51,545 nucleotides of DNA. Source: JBCBST01 sp039819115. GTDB lineage: Bacteria; Bacteroidota; Rhodothermia; Balneolales; Balneolaceae. The stretch lies in NCBI GenBank assembly GCA_039819115.1, contig JBCBST010000008.1, positions 1 to 51,545 of the forward strand. Reading direction: 5' to 3'. Position 1 is the stretch's first letter, and each line of letters opens with the position of its first letter. A program made the translations under genes and the position numbers. Below, in pieces: positions 8,302-17,003 of the stretch. The notes below the pieces were generated by a model. That model was given only the letters and a program-made list of their open reading frames with translations, was not told where the DNA came from and ran no database searches.

Positions 8302-9183
8302 ATGCGTTCATTCTTTTCTTTTTTCGGAGTTGTGCTGGTCCTGAGTACGGCCGGTTATGGTCAGGCCACCTTTCGGCAAACCCTGACCGATCCTGAGGTG
8401 GTTTATCGAGGATATGCAGCTATCAACTATTTAACGGTAGATGCGGGATTTAGCAATACCTCGGGGGCATCCTTATGGAGTATTGGTGCTGATGTGTTGT
8501 ATCCCATCAACGACAACCTGAGGGTAGATGCCTTTGGCTACTATTCGTTGCTTTCTCTGGAATCAGATGGCCTTCCTTTCCTGTTCAGTGGAGGAGTGGA
8601 ATACGGTCTGTTTAAAAAGACCAAAAATAAGAAGGTGCCTGTTTTGTTGGCCTTCAGCTACGAGAAGGATTACGTTAATAACAAAGAACTCCAGACCTGG
8701 TCTACCGTAGCTTTACCAGGAACCATACAGCGCGAGTTTACAGCCCGTGGTGGTGTGTACCTTCGAAACAGCGCGTTTGAGTACGATGAAAACCAGGTCT
8801 TCTTTGATGTTACCAATGTGTTTCATGCTGGTGTATATGCCGGAATCGGATACACGAAACGAACCTTTCTCCATGTACAGGATGAAGATGGATACACGTT
8901 TGCGTATGGTCGGCAGGTTCGTCCTTACGCCGATTTGATGATCTTACCTACGTCGGTGGATGTGAGAGATGAAGCGACCAATACGTCACTGAGCTTAGAG
9001 GAAACCCTGGGATGGAGGGCGGGTCTAACCTGGCAATTAACCCCATTCACCAAAGCCGAAAACTTCGATCGTAAAATCGGTTTCTTTGGAAATACGTTAT
9101 TCCGCCTGGAAATTGGAAACCGACCCCTGGATGGGTTTTACATTACCACAGGTGTAGCCTTTACCATCAAAAAGTTCCGATAA
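8302..9183 (+). CDS. Probable outer-membrane beta-barrel protein
   Basis: A 293-residue protein with a signal peptide ending GYGQA (cleavage near residue 21). The mature sequence is made of alternating short amphipathic strands, many with aromatic residues at the ends (for example FLFSGGVEYGLF and FHAGVYAGIGYTKRTF), and ends in a hydrophobic strand GVAFTIKKFR, consistent with an outer-membrane barrel of perhaps 10-12 strands. No named family is recognised. It is a single-gene unit between the tRNA-Arg promoter and nqrM, on opposite strand to the tRNA. Confidence 0.75.
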   Translation: MRSFFSFFGVVLVLSTAGYGQATFRQTLTDPEVVYRGYAAINYLTVDAGFSNTSGASLWSIGADVLYPINDNLRVDAFGYYSLLSLESDGLPFLFSGGVEYGLFKKTKNKKVPVLLAFSYEKDYVNNKELQTWSTVALPGTIQREFTARGGVYLRNSAFEYDENQVFFDVTNVFHAGVYAGIGYTKRTFLHVQDEDGYTFAYGRQVRPYADLMILPTSVDVRDEATNTSLSLEETLGWRAGLTWQLTPFTKAENFDRKIGFFGNTLFRLEIGNRPLDGFYITTGVAFTIKKFR

Positions 9184-9208
9184 GCATTATTTCCGCAATA
9201 CAGGAAGA

Positions 9209-9240
9209 CAGGCAACCGCATGGGTAGTGATGGTTGCCTT
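9209..9240 (+). terminator. Hairpin after the outer-membrane protein gene
   Basis: AGGCAACC (9210-9217) pairs with GGTTGCCT (9232-9239), loop of 14 nt, starting 26 bp after the stop at 9183. The downstream sequence is only weakly T-rich (TTGGCTT), so this is a possible but imperfect terminator. Confidence 0.5.
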
Positions 9241-9400
9241 GGCTTGGGAGCAAAACATCTCTCATTCAATACTCTCTGGAGCTGGACCTGAAACAGATTA
9301 AGGGGTGTGCCAAGAGCGGTTTAGCCTGTGAAATGATGTGTTTGTAATTGAGGTTTCTTACCCAAATGGCGATCTTTATCACTTCACAACTGATGCGTTC

Positions 9401-9646
9401 ATGAGTACATTTTTAGTTACACTTGGTTTGGCCATAGCTTTTATTGGAATAGGATTTGCCGGTATCGCAGTAAAAATCCTGTTTAAAAAGAACGGTGAGT
9501 TTTCCGGTACGTGTGCCAGTAACAGCCCCTTTTTAAATAAAGAGGGGGAAGCCTGTAGTCTTTGCGGTGCGCTTCCTGACGAAAAGTGTAAGAGTGATGA
9601 CTCAAAAAGAAGGGACGAGAGCGAGTTCAGCCCGTTCGTAGCCTGA
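9401..9646 (+). CDS. nqrM: Na+-NQR maturation protein NqrM
   Basis: An 81-residue protein: one N-terminal transmembrane helix (about residues 4-27) followed by the Cys-rich NqrM (DUF539) segment FSGTCASNSPFL and CSLCGALPDEKC, with Cys38, Cys52, Cys55 and Cys63. NqrM is needed for insertion of the iron centre between NqrD and NqrE in the membrane. The frame is open from a GTG at 9338, but the ATG at 9401 gives the usual family length and places the membrane helix at the N-terminus, so I chose it. It is convergent with apbE, adjacent to the nqr operon it serves. Confidence 0.9.
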   Translation: MSTFLVTLGLAIAFIGIGFAGIAVKILFKKNGEFSGTCASNSPFLNKEGEACSLCGALPDEKCKSDDSKRRDESEFSPFVA

Positions 9647-9698
9647 TTTCCTATCTGGCTTGGAAAGATTTGTTAATGACGTCCGTGTTAAGCCGCCT

Positions 9699-10700
9699 TT
9701 ATTCCAGAATATAAGTCTGGAATCCATCCGTGATACGTTCCTGCCAGTTACCGGTTGTATCAGCATAGATTAGGTATCCATCTACTTCCGGCTTGGAATC
9801 TAAAAAGGCGCTGCACTTTTCCAACCCCTGTACCATGCACAATGTGGCGTATGCATCAGCGTCCATCGCTGTAGGAGCAATGATAGAAGCACTCAGCAGC
9901 ATATTTTTTGCCGGATAGCCCGTTTTTGGGTCTATAGTATGGGAATATTTCAGACCCGACTCTTCATCCACCCAAAATTTCCTGTAATTCCCGGAAGTGG
10001 CTATAGCTGCATTTTCAAGCTTTAGGATAAACTGGAACCGGTCTTCCGTATCGATGGTATCCTGGGGTTTATCCACTCCAATCACCCAAACACTATTCTT
10101 GTCATTCAATCCCCTGGCTCTTACTTCTCCACCCACTTCCACCATATAACGATCAATACCATTCGATTCTAAAAATTCGGCGATATAGTCTACCGTATAA
10201 CCCTGTGCGATTGCATTAAAATCGATGGTCCTGTTTTCAGGGATCCGGACCTTGTTACCCTCAATTTCTACCTGTTCAAAGCCCACTAACTCAAGAGCAG
10301 CCGTAACCTGGTCATCGGTAACCTGTGTCTTTTGCTCATCAAACCAAAATCCCCATAATCGGACAAGGGGCCCAACCGTAGGGTCAAAATCTCCGTCAGA
10401 CTCCCGGGCAATTTCCAACGATCGATCAAGTACTTCCATAAACATGGGATCTGCTTCCACCCAGGTTCCCCCTTCATTCACCTGTGAGATTACCGAGTTT
10501 GATACCCAGGTACTCATTGACAGATCAATATCCCTGAATATGGTTTTGATATCCTCCCCAAAATCCACATTTCTGGTTGTGACGTATTTGATTTGATATG
10601 TGGATCCCTGGGCATTGCCTGTGTTTTCTACAAGGTGAGGTGTTCGGTTGCAGCCGGATGAAACCAGGATCAGGACCACTAAAACATTCAGATATCGCAT
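9699..10700 (-). CDS. apbE: FAD:protein FMN transferase
   Basis: A 333-residue lipoprotein (lipobox VSSGC, Cys17 from this start). ApbE cuts FAD and attaches FMN covalently to Thr in the motif SGAT-like sites of NqrB and NqrC on the periplasmic side. Signature segments are DGDFDPTVGPL (about residues 105-115), the AIATSGNYRKF strand, YSHTIDPKTGYP and DADAYATLC, in which the last Asp/Thr help bind Mg2+. An ATG at 10727 is also in frame, but it lies inside the terminator hairpin following nqrF and would put nine residues ahead of the signal peptide; the ATG at 10700 is preferred. The product should modify NqrB and NqrC encoded just upstream. Confidence 0.93.
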   Translation of the reverse strand: MRYLNVLVVLILVSSGCNRTPHLVENTGNAQGSTYQIKYVTTRNVDFGEDIKTIFRDIDLSMSTWVSNSVISQVNEGGTWVEADPMFMEVLDRSLEIARESDGDFDPTVGPLVRLWGFWFDEQKTQVTDDQVTAALELVGFEQVEIEGNKVRIPENRTIDFNAIAQGYTVDYIAEFLESNGIDRYMVEVGGEVRARGLNDKNSVWVIGVDKPQDTIDTEDRFQFILKLENAAIATSGNYRKFWVDEESGLKYSHTIDPKTGYPAKNMLLSASIIAPTAMDADAYATLCMVQGLEKCSAFLDSKPEVDGYLIYADTTGNWQERITDGFQTYILE

Positions 10701-10712
10701 AGGATCTTTTGC

Positions 10713-10743
10713 AAAAAAAACCCGCATACAATCTGCATGCGGG
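10713..10743 (-). terminator. Intrinsic terminator between nqrF and apbE
   Basis: On the minus strand CCCGCAT / ATGCGGG (7-bp perfect stem, 9-nt loop) is followed by eight T. It starts about 20 nt after the nqrF stop and ends about 12 nt before the chosen apbE start. It should reduce apbE expression relative to nqr unless apbE has its own promoter. Confidence 0.85.
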
Positions 10744-10763
10744 ATATAAATGAAAGGGTTGGT

Positions 10764-12077
10764 TTAACCTCCGAAATCGTCAAAGGCTACATTTTCATCC
10801 GGAACGCCCCAGTTATCACACATGCTTAATACAGCCTGGTTCATCAGAGGAGGTCCGCAGAAATAAAACTCAATCTCTTCGGGTTCAGGATGATTGGATA
10901 GATATTCATCAATCACAGCCTGGTGTACAAAACCGAGGAACCCATCGCCTTCTTCATCATCAAGGCTTTTCTTTTCCACCCAGTTATCCTCAGGTAACGG
11001 CTCAGAAAGGACCACATAAAAGTTAAAGTTCTCGTATTTGCGTTCCAGCTCATAGAAATGCTCCAGATAGAACAACTCGCGACGTGAACGTCCACCGTAC
11101 CAGTAGGTTACTTTTCGGCCTGTCTCCAGCGTATTAAACAGATGGTACAAGTGAGAACGCATAGGGGCCATTCCAGCTCCTCCTCCGATGTATAACATCT
11201 CAGACTGCGTTTTATCTTTAATGAAGAACTCGCCATATGGGCCGGATATGGTAACAGTATCACCCGGCTTTTTAGAGAAAATGTAGGATGATGCTATACC
11301 TGGATTTACATCCATCCAGGCATTTTTAGAACGGTCCCATGGCGGAGTGGCAATTCGCACATTGAGCATCACTTTACGGCCCTCCGCAGGGTAGCTGGCC
11401 ATAGAATACGCACGCTCAACACTTTCATCGTTTTTCATTTTCAAGTCCCAAAGACCGAAATTGTCCCACTCCAACTTGAATTTATTGGCATCATCCGGGT
11501 GCTCTTCCGGATGAGCAGTAATATCAATGTTTTTATAATCCACTTCGCATTCAGGAATTTCAATCTGGATATAGCCGCCTGCTTTGTAGTCCATGTCCTC
11601 GGGAATTTCTACAATGAACTCCTTGATGAACGACGCCACATTATAGTTAGATACTACTTTGGCTTCCCATTTCTTGATTCCAAACACTTCTTCCGGAATA
11701 GAAATCTCCATGTCCTCTTTTACCTTCACCTGGCAACCCAGTCTCCAGTTATCAGCTTGTTGCTTTCTGGTGAAATGCGGCGTTTCTGTTGGCAGAATTT
11801 CTCCACCTCCACTATGTACTTGGCAAAGGCATTGAACACAGGTACCGCCACCGCCACAGGCAGAGGGCAAAAATATTTTTTCATTCCCGAGGGTACTCAG
11901 AATGGTTCCTCCGGAATCTACTTCGATCTCTTTTTCTCCATTGATGGTGATTGTAACCGGGCCCGACGGCGTTAATACGGCCTTGGCTCCCAGGAGTATC
12001 GAAACCAACAGAATAATGATCGCAAAAAAGATGACAATACTGGCACCTACAATTAACGTGGTTGCTCCAAATATCAT
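10764..12077 (-). CDS. nqrF: Na+-translocating NADH:quinone reductase subunit F
   Basis: A 437-residue subunit by which NADH electrons enter the pump. An N-terminal membrane anchor (about 8-30) is followed by a ferredoxin-type 2Fe-2S domain with Cys74, Cys80, Cys83 and Cys115 (SACGGGGTCVQC and RLGCQV), an FAD domain with RAYSMASYP, and an NAD(P)-binding domain with GGGAGMAPMRSH and FYFCGPPLMN. Length is close to the 408-residue Vibrio protein. It is the last nqr gene and is followed by an intrinsic terminator. Confidence 0.97.
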   Translation of the reverse strand: MIFGATTLIVGASIVIFFAIIILLVSILLGAKAVLTPSGPVTITINGEKEIEVDSGGTILSTLGNEKIFLPSACGGGGTCVQCLCQVHSGGGEILPTETPHFTRKQQADNWRLGCQVKVKEDMEISIPEEVFGIKKWEAKVVSNYNVASFIKEFIVEIPEDMDYKAGGYIQIEIPECEVDYKNIDITAHPEEHPDDANKFKLEWDNFGLWDLKMKNDESVERAYSMASYPAEGRKVMLNVRIATPPWDRSKNAWMDVNPGIASSYIFSKKPGDTVTISGPYGEFFIKDKTQSEMLYIGGGAGMAPMRSHLYHLFNTLETGRKVTYWYGGRSRRELFYLEHFYELERKYENFNFYVVLSEPLPEDNWVEKKSLDDEEGDGFLGFVHQAVIDEYLSNHPEPEEIEFYFCGPPLMNQAVLSMCDNWGVPDENVAFDDFGG

Positions 12078-12116
12078 GATGTACTCTACTTGATGATTAT
12101 GAGTTTGATGTGAGTA

Positions 12117-12734
12117 TTATAATTTGATTCCCATAAACGACATGAACCCTATCCCCATTAAACCGGTGATAATGAACGTGATACCTAATCCTCTTAATGG
12201 AGCAGGTACATTGGAATACTGAATTTTTTCGCGGATGGCCGCAATAGCCACAATGGCCAGAAACCATCCGATTCCACTACCAAAGCCAAATACGGTCGCT
12301 TCGGTAATGTTGATAAAGTTTTTTTCCTGCATGAACAACGAGCCACCAAGAATGGCGCAGTTCACAGCAATCAACGGAAGAAAAATGCCTAGTGCACCGT
12401 ACAAAGCAGGGGAGAACTTCTCAACAAGCATCTCAACCAGTTGAACCATAGATGCAATAATGGCAATAAACAGGATAAAGGAGAGAAAGCTTAAGTCTAC
12501 ATTGGCAAAGTCTTCACTTATCCAGGAAAGCGCGCCTTCTGCCAGCACATAGTTTTGCAGCAAGTAATTCGCCGGTACGGTTACCGAAAGAACAAAAATT
12601 ACGGCAATACCCAACCCTACGGCTGTTGATACTTTCTTGGAAACCGCCAGATAGGAGCACATCCCCAGAAAGTAGGCGAACACCATGTTGTCAACGAAAA
12701 TGGATTTAACAAAAATGTTTACGAGTTCCTGCAT
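12117..12734 (-). CDS. nqrE: Na+-translocating NADH:quinone reductase subunit E
   Basis: A 205-residue membrane subunit with six hydrophobic helices and the family segments FLGMCSYLAVSKK near residue 23 and AVNCAILGGSLFM near residue 123. The two conserved Cys (about residues 26 and 126) belong to the inter-subunit iron centre shared with NqrD. NqrE and NqrD are homologous and assemble with inverted topology in the membrane. The start lies 3 nt after the nqrD stop, so the pair is tightly coupled. Confidence 0.97.
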   Translation of the reverse strand: MQELVNIFVKSIFVDNMVFAYFLGMCSYLAVSKKVSTAVGLGIAVIFVLSVTVPANYLLQNYVLAEGALSWISEDFANVDLSFLSFILFIAIIASMVQLVEMLVEKFSPALYGALGIFLPLIAVNCAILGGSLFMQEKNFINITEATVFGFGSGIGWFLAIVAIAAIREKIQYSNVPAPLRGLGITFIITGLMGIGFMSFMGIKL

Positions 12735-12737
12735 GAT

Positions 12738-13439
12738 TTATTCCTCGATCAGTTTGGTGTTACGTGCCCGTTGAATCCAGATAATAATTCCAACTGTAAT
12801 CAGGGCCATGGGTGGAAGCAGCATGAAGCCGTTATTGCTGTAAAATCCTCCGTTTGCCAGGTACCAGGATTCGGGGATAACCTGAGCACCCAAAAGCTGA
12901 CCTGAGCCCAGTAGCTCCCGGAAAAAGGCAACGAGAACCAGTATTACCCCATAGCCTACGGCATTACCTATTCCATCAAGAAATGATCTCCAAACCGTGT
13001 TGCCCAGTGCAAATGCTTCCAGGCGACCCATGATGATACAGTTGGTAATGATAAGACCTACAAATACGGCCAGCTCTTTGCTCACATCGTACACAAATGC
13101 TTTCAGCACCTGGTCAACCAATACCACGAGCGCAGCAACAATGACCAGCTGAACAATGATCCGGATTCGATTGGGCACAAAATTTCTAAGTATCGAGATA
13201 ATCACATTTCCCGCGGCCATTACAAACACAACGGAAAGGGCCATTACGATTGCCGGTTGAAGCTTAACCGTGATGGCCAATGCTGAGCAAATCCCAAGTA
13301 CCTGTACGGTAATCGGATTGTTATCGTTAAAAGGATCGCTTAACAGCTTTCGGTTTTTTTTGCTGAACAGAGGCTCTTTCGGCTTTACAGCCGGCTTCTG
13401 CTCTACAACCTCTTGTTCTAATACGTCTACTTCTGCCAT
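12738..13439 (-). CDS. nqrD: Na+-translocating NADH:quinone reductase subunit D
   Basis: A 233-residue membrane subunit, homologous to NqrE. After a charged cytoplasmic N-terminal extension of about 40 residues, the membrane domain begins at DNNPITVQVLGICSALAITVKL and contains the second conserved Cys in ITNCIIMGRLEAFA. The frame is open further upstream to 13526, but that would overlap nqrC; the ATG at 13439 follows the nqrC stop by 14 nt and gives a length near the 210-residue Vibrio protein. The N-terminal acidic/Lys-rich extension is longer than usual. Confidence 0.95.
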   Translation of the reverse strand: MAEVDVLEQEVVEQKPAVKPKEPLFSKKNRKLLSDPFNDNNPITVQVLGICSALAITVKLQPAIVMALSVVFVMAAGNVIISILRNFVPNRIRIIVQLVIVAALVVLVDQVLKAFVYDVSKELAVFVGLIITNCIIMGRLEAFALGNTVWRSFLDGIGNAVGYGVILVLVAFFRELLGSGQLLGAQVIPESWYLANGGFYSNNGFMLLPPMALITVGIIIWIQRARNTKLIEE

Positions 13440-13453
13440 TTTTTTGCCCGTAA

Positions 13454-14173
13454 TTACTTGATAAGTTGAGCGCTGGCCGTTGCTCCAGCATATTGTTGTA
13501 GAAATGGGAAATAGGATTGCAGACAATCCAGGATCATGAGCTCTACCCCATCAGAAGTGATGGTACCGCCGCTTATTCCATCCACTTGATACGTGTTTGA
13601 AGCGTCTCCTTTTCGAACGTCTATTCCCAGGAAGTTTCCATTATCATCCAGAATTCTTTTTCCGGGGAACTGGTCGGTAAAAACTGGGGTCTTAATCTCG
13701 GCACCAAGACCGGGCGTCTCTGCTTTATGGTCAAAGACAGCGCCATATACCGTACTCAGGTCTTCCTCCAGGGAGATATATCCCCAAATCGGACCCCATA
13801 AGCCGGTACCTTGTAGCGGAATGACGTAAAACGTACTGCCGTCTTTTTCTGCTACATACAGAGGGGCGTTACGTTCACCATTACCTACGCGTACTTCTTT
13901 TACCATATCTACATTAAACGCATCTATGCCTTCCACGAGCTGATCATTGCTGATCACCAATTCTTTTTTAATGTAGTCGCTATAAATAGTTGCAGCCTTT
14001 TCTCTATCCACGTTCACCTGGATAGAACTCAGGATGTTCTGCATTTTTTCTTTCTCTACGTTTTCGTCCTGCATCGGCTTTAATGTAGTTGCTACTAACG
14101 AAAGCGCAGCAGCTACCACAACTACCATCAGGGCGGCAAAACCAAAAGTGTATGCGTTACTGTTTACGTTCAT
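13454..14173 (-). CDS. nqrC: Na+-translocating NADH:quinone reductase subunit C
   Basis: A 239-residue subunit: one N-terminal membrane helix (about 8-29) and a periplasmic FMN-binding domain. The flavinylation motif is DGISGGTITS, giving Thr204 as the residue expected to receive FMN from ApbE; the common form of the motif is SGAT, so this copy carries Gly in place of Ala. The segments GLWGPIWGYISL and HKAETPGLGAEI are also typical of the family. It sits between nqrB (3 nt gap) and nqrD. Confidence 0.96.
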   Translation of the reverse strand: MNVNSNAYTFGFAALMVVVVAAALSLVATTLKPMQDENVEKEKMQNILSSIQVNVDREKAATIYSDYIKKELVISNDQLVEGIDAFNVDMVKEVRVGNGERNAPLYVAEKDGSTFYVIPLQGTGLWGPIWGYISLEEDLSTVYGAVFDHKAETPGLGAEIKTPVFTDQFPGKRILDDNGNFLGIDVRKGDASNTYQVDGISGGTITSDGVELMILDCLQSYFPFLQQYAGATASAQLIK

Positions 14174-14175
14174 AA

Positions 14176-15369
14176 TTATGCCGTTACTTTGTTAAGGGCT
14201 AACCGTTTCTGGCGTTTCTTTATGTTCGCCTGAACCACATAATGATCAATTAATGGGGCCATGGTATTCATAAACAGAATGGCCAACATAATTCCTTCGG
14301 GATAAGCGGGATTGAATACACGGATCATAACACCAAAAAAGCCGATGAAGAATCCGTAGAAATACTTACCCCGTTCCGTCTGAGAACCCGATACCGGATC
14401 GGTGGCCATAAATACCACTCCGAATGCGAATCCTCCGAAGATCAACTGTTGCCAGAAGGGAACCGCCATGAAGGCCTGCTGCTCAGGAGAAATTGCATAT
14501 TCGGCAAACGTATTGAAGATTAAGCCCATTACCGCTCCACCAACAAATGCACTCAATATAATTCTCCAGGAACCGATTCCGGTAAAGATCAATAAGCCAG
14601 CACCGAGCAGAACCAACAGGGTGGAGGTTTCTCCAATAGACCCGGGGATAATTCCAAGAAAAGCTTCCAGTGGGGTATACTTGGTAGCACCTGTGGTAGC
14701 AAGTTCGCCCAAAATAGTAGCGCCGGACCAGCCGTCCACTACAGCCTGCCCTTCCTGAACGGAAGTATTGATCCAGACTTTATCACCCGACATGTAGGTT
14801 GGGTATGCAAAAAATGCAAAAGCACGGGCAAGAAGGGCCGGGTTGAATATATTCATTCCCGTTCCGCCGAATACCTCTTTTCCGATAACTACTGCAAATG
14901 CGACAGATAAGGCGACCATCCACAGAGGAATATCAACCGGCATAATCAATGGTATTAACATACCGGTTACCAGGTAACCCTCTTCAATTTGATGGCCTTT
15001 AATCACACAAAACAAAAACTCAAGTCCAAGCCCGACACCGTAAGAAACAATGACCATTGGGATGACCTTGATTGCACCGAATAAAAACTGCTGCATAAAG
15101 GTTGCATCAACTCCCAGGGCTACGTAATGATGGTAACCGGCATTCCACATCCCAAACAGTAAACAGGGCACTAATGCCATGATTACGGTATTCATGGTAC
15201 GTTTCAGATCGATTCCATCCCGAATGTGAGCCCCGCTATGCGCGGTATGCCCTGGAACGAACAAAAAAGTTGCGAAGCCATCATAAACAGGCCACAACTT
15301 TTCATACTTAGAGCCCTTCTCAAAGTGGGGCCTGATGTTGCTTTCTAAAAAATTATGTATTGCTTTCAT
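14176..15369 (-). CDS. nqrB: Na+-translocating NADH:quinone reductase subunit B
   Basis: A 397-residue multi-pass membrane subunit that holds covalent FMN, riboflavin and the sodium path. The ApbE modification site is WSGATILGEL with Thr218 as the FMN acceptor. About ten hydrophobic helices can be seen, together with GKEVFGGTGMNIFNPALLARAF and VFMATDPVSG, both highly conserved in NqrB/RnfD. The gene follows nqrA by 26 bp and precedes nqrC by 3 nt. Confidence 0.97.
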   Translation of the reverse strand: MKAIHNFLESNIRPHFEKGSKYEKLWPVYDGFATFLFVPGHTAHSGAHIRDGIDLKRTMNTVIMALVPCLLFGMWNAGYHHYVALGVDATFMQQFLFGAIKVIPMVIVSYGVGLGLEFLFCVIKGHQIEEGYLVTGMLIPLIMPVDIPLWMVALSVAFAVVIGKEVFGGTGMNIFNPALLARAFAFFAYPTYMSGDKVWINTSVQEGQAVVDGWSGATILGELATTGATKYTPLEAFLGIIPGSIGETSTLLVLLGAGLLIFTGIGSWRIILSAFVGGAVMGLIFNTFAEYAISPEQQAFMAVPFWQQLIFGGFAFGVVFMATDPVSGSQTERGKYFYGFFIGFFGVMIRVFNPAYPEGIMLAILFMNTMAPLIDHYVVQANIKKRQKRLALNKVTA

Positions 15370-15395
15370 CTAAATTGACAGTGGTTGATTAACCT

Positions 15396-16772
15396 CTAAC
15401 CTAATTCTTCTTTCATAAGATCAAGTCCCTTGCGAACCGTCTCCTGGACCGGGATTTTAGAAGTGCACACAACTTCACACAAGGCAAAGTCTTCTTCAAC
15501 AACTTCATAAATTCCAAGGTTTTCCATTAACTCTATATCGTTGGTCATAATGGCCTTAAGCAGTTGAACCGGATAAATATCGAAGGGAAAAACCTGTTCA
15601 TACTGCCCGCTTACCACAAATGCCCGTTCTTCTCCGTGCATGTTGGTATTCAAATCGTACGTTACTGGGCGGTTGGTAATTTTCTCCAGCTGGCGTTGAA
15701 ATGCAGATGGAAGGGCGCGGGAAATGCTGAATTTATCCGGTTTTGGAATCAGCCATCCGAAAAGCTCCGGATCAATACCTTCTTCGAGTACAGTGACCTG
15801 TCGTTCATAAAAACTCAGGTACCCATCTTCCTGGATGTGTTTACCTGTCAGCACGTTACCCGTGATAATTCGGTTCGTTTTTTCTGATACATTCTCGCGC
15901 AAAAATGGTTTGACCGCTGCACCGATTACTGTTGAGTGATATTTTCGCTCTTTTACCTCAGCTCCGGTAACAGCGATATTAATTCGTGCGTTGAAGGTTC
16001 CGGTAAGAAATAAGCGTCCGATAATTACTACATGCTCGGGGCTGATTGTCCATACGGTTTCCCCTTTATTAATAGGATCCATCTGAGCGATGTGTACGCC
16101 AACCAACCCAGCGGGGTGTGAACCAGCGTATGTTGTTACATGAACTCCTTCTACTCCGCTCAATACCGGTCCTACAGGCTCACCAGATTTAAGACCCAGA
16201 TGAACACTACCGGTTGTAATTTTTGCAAGGGCGTCAACCCCCGTCTGAAATTCCTTTTCATTTCCTTGCAGTAACAGGTTAAGGTCAGGGGCCAGGGGTG
16301 CTGAGTCAAAACCGGAAATGAAAATAGCTTTCGGTGTTTTAGACGTTTCGGCCAGGATGTTGTATGGCCGCTGTCTGAAAAATGCCCAACAACCTGAGGC
16401 TGTCAGCTTTTCAATAATCTCATCTCTCTCTGATTCTTTGGGATCGGCTATTCCAAAATCTTCATGTTCTATGGTTTTGTCAGCTAATATTCGCACTTCC
16501 AGAATGCGCCGCTTTTCACCACGAACAATTTGAGCTACCTCACCGCTAACCGGAGAAGTTAGTTTAACCTGTTCATCATCTTTGCTAAAAAGCAGCGCAG
16601 AACCTGCCTTTACTTCATCTCCCTCTTTAACAACCAATTTTAAACGGGCTCCATGGAAATCACCTGGTTTAATGGCAACGGTTTCAACCGATGCAGGTGA
16701 TGCAAATTCTTTATCGGCTTCTCCTACCAGTTTTATATCAACACCGCGTTTGATTTTTATTACCTGAGACAT
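15396..16772 (-). CDS. nqrA: Na+-translocating NADH:quinone reductase subunit A
   Basis: A 458-residue peripheral cytoplasmic subunit that contributes to the quinone site. Recognised from the start IKIKRGVDIKL, the lipoyl-like segment VKAGSALLFSKDDEQVKLTS, RQRPYNILA and the ARINIAVTGAEVKERKYHS region. It is the first gene of nqrABCDEF. The ATG at 16772 is preceded by about 230 bp of gene-free sequence that must hold the operon promoter. Confidence 0.97.
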   Translation of the reverse strand: MSQVIKIKRGVDIKLVGEADKEFASPASVETVAIKPGDFHGARLKLVVKEGDEVKAGSALLFSKDDEQVKLTSPVSGEVAQIVRGEKRRILEVRILADKTIEHEDFGIADPKESERDEIIEKLTASGCWAFFRQRPYNILAETSKTPKAIFISGFDSAPLAPDLNLLLQGNEKEFQTGVDALAKITTGSVHLGLKSGEPVGPVLSGVEGVHVTTYAGSHPAGLVGVHIAQMDPINKGETVWTISPEHVVIIGRLFLTGTFNARINIAVTGAEVKERKYHSTVIGAAVKPFLRENVSEKTNRIITGNVLTGKHIQEDGYLSFYERQVTVLEEGIDPELFGWLIPKPDKFSISRALPSAFQRQLEKITNRPVTYDLNTNMHGEERAFVVSGQYEQVFPFDIYPVQLLKAIMTNDIELMENLGIYEVVEEDFALCEVVCTSKIPVQETVRKGLDLMKEELG

Positions 16773-16865
16773 GGGATGGATTACATTTTATTTAGTTCTT
16801 AGCGGGCTTTGCTGCGCATTGTACGTCTTTTAGTAGCAATAAATGAATAGACTTTTAAAAGCTGC

Positions 16866-16873
16866 CAAATATA
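16866..16873 (-). promoter_or_regulatory. Possible -7 element of the nqr operon
   Basis: The minus strand reads TATATTTG, identical to the -7 element seen before tRNA-Arg and fitting TAnnTTTG. It would give a leader of roughly 85-90 nt before nqrA. No good TTG lies 19-22 nt further upstream, so the assignment is weak. Confidence 0.4.
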
Positions 16874-17003
16874 TCAGAAATACAAGTGATTTGGTACACT
16901 TTACTTCCATTTTAAAATGAAATTTACAACCCGTTCAAAACAGATAACGGCCATCTATACATAGGTATATGCTTCCAACAGGTCTACGTTTTGCCAACGT
17001 TTG

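Noticed and set aside
9338..9400. Extended N-terminus of nqrM from a GTG at 9338
   Set aside because: It would put 21 hydrophilic residues ahead of the membrane helix and exceeds the family length; the ATG at 9401 fits.
11499..11975. Plus-strand ORF of 158 codons across nqrF
   Set aside because: Opposite-strand shadow of nqrF, which has all cofactor motifs.
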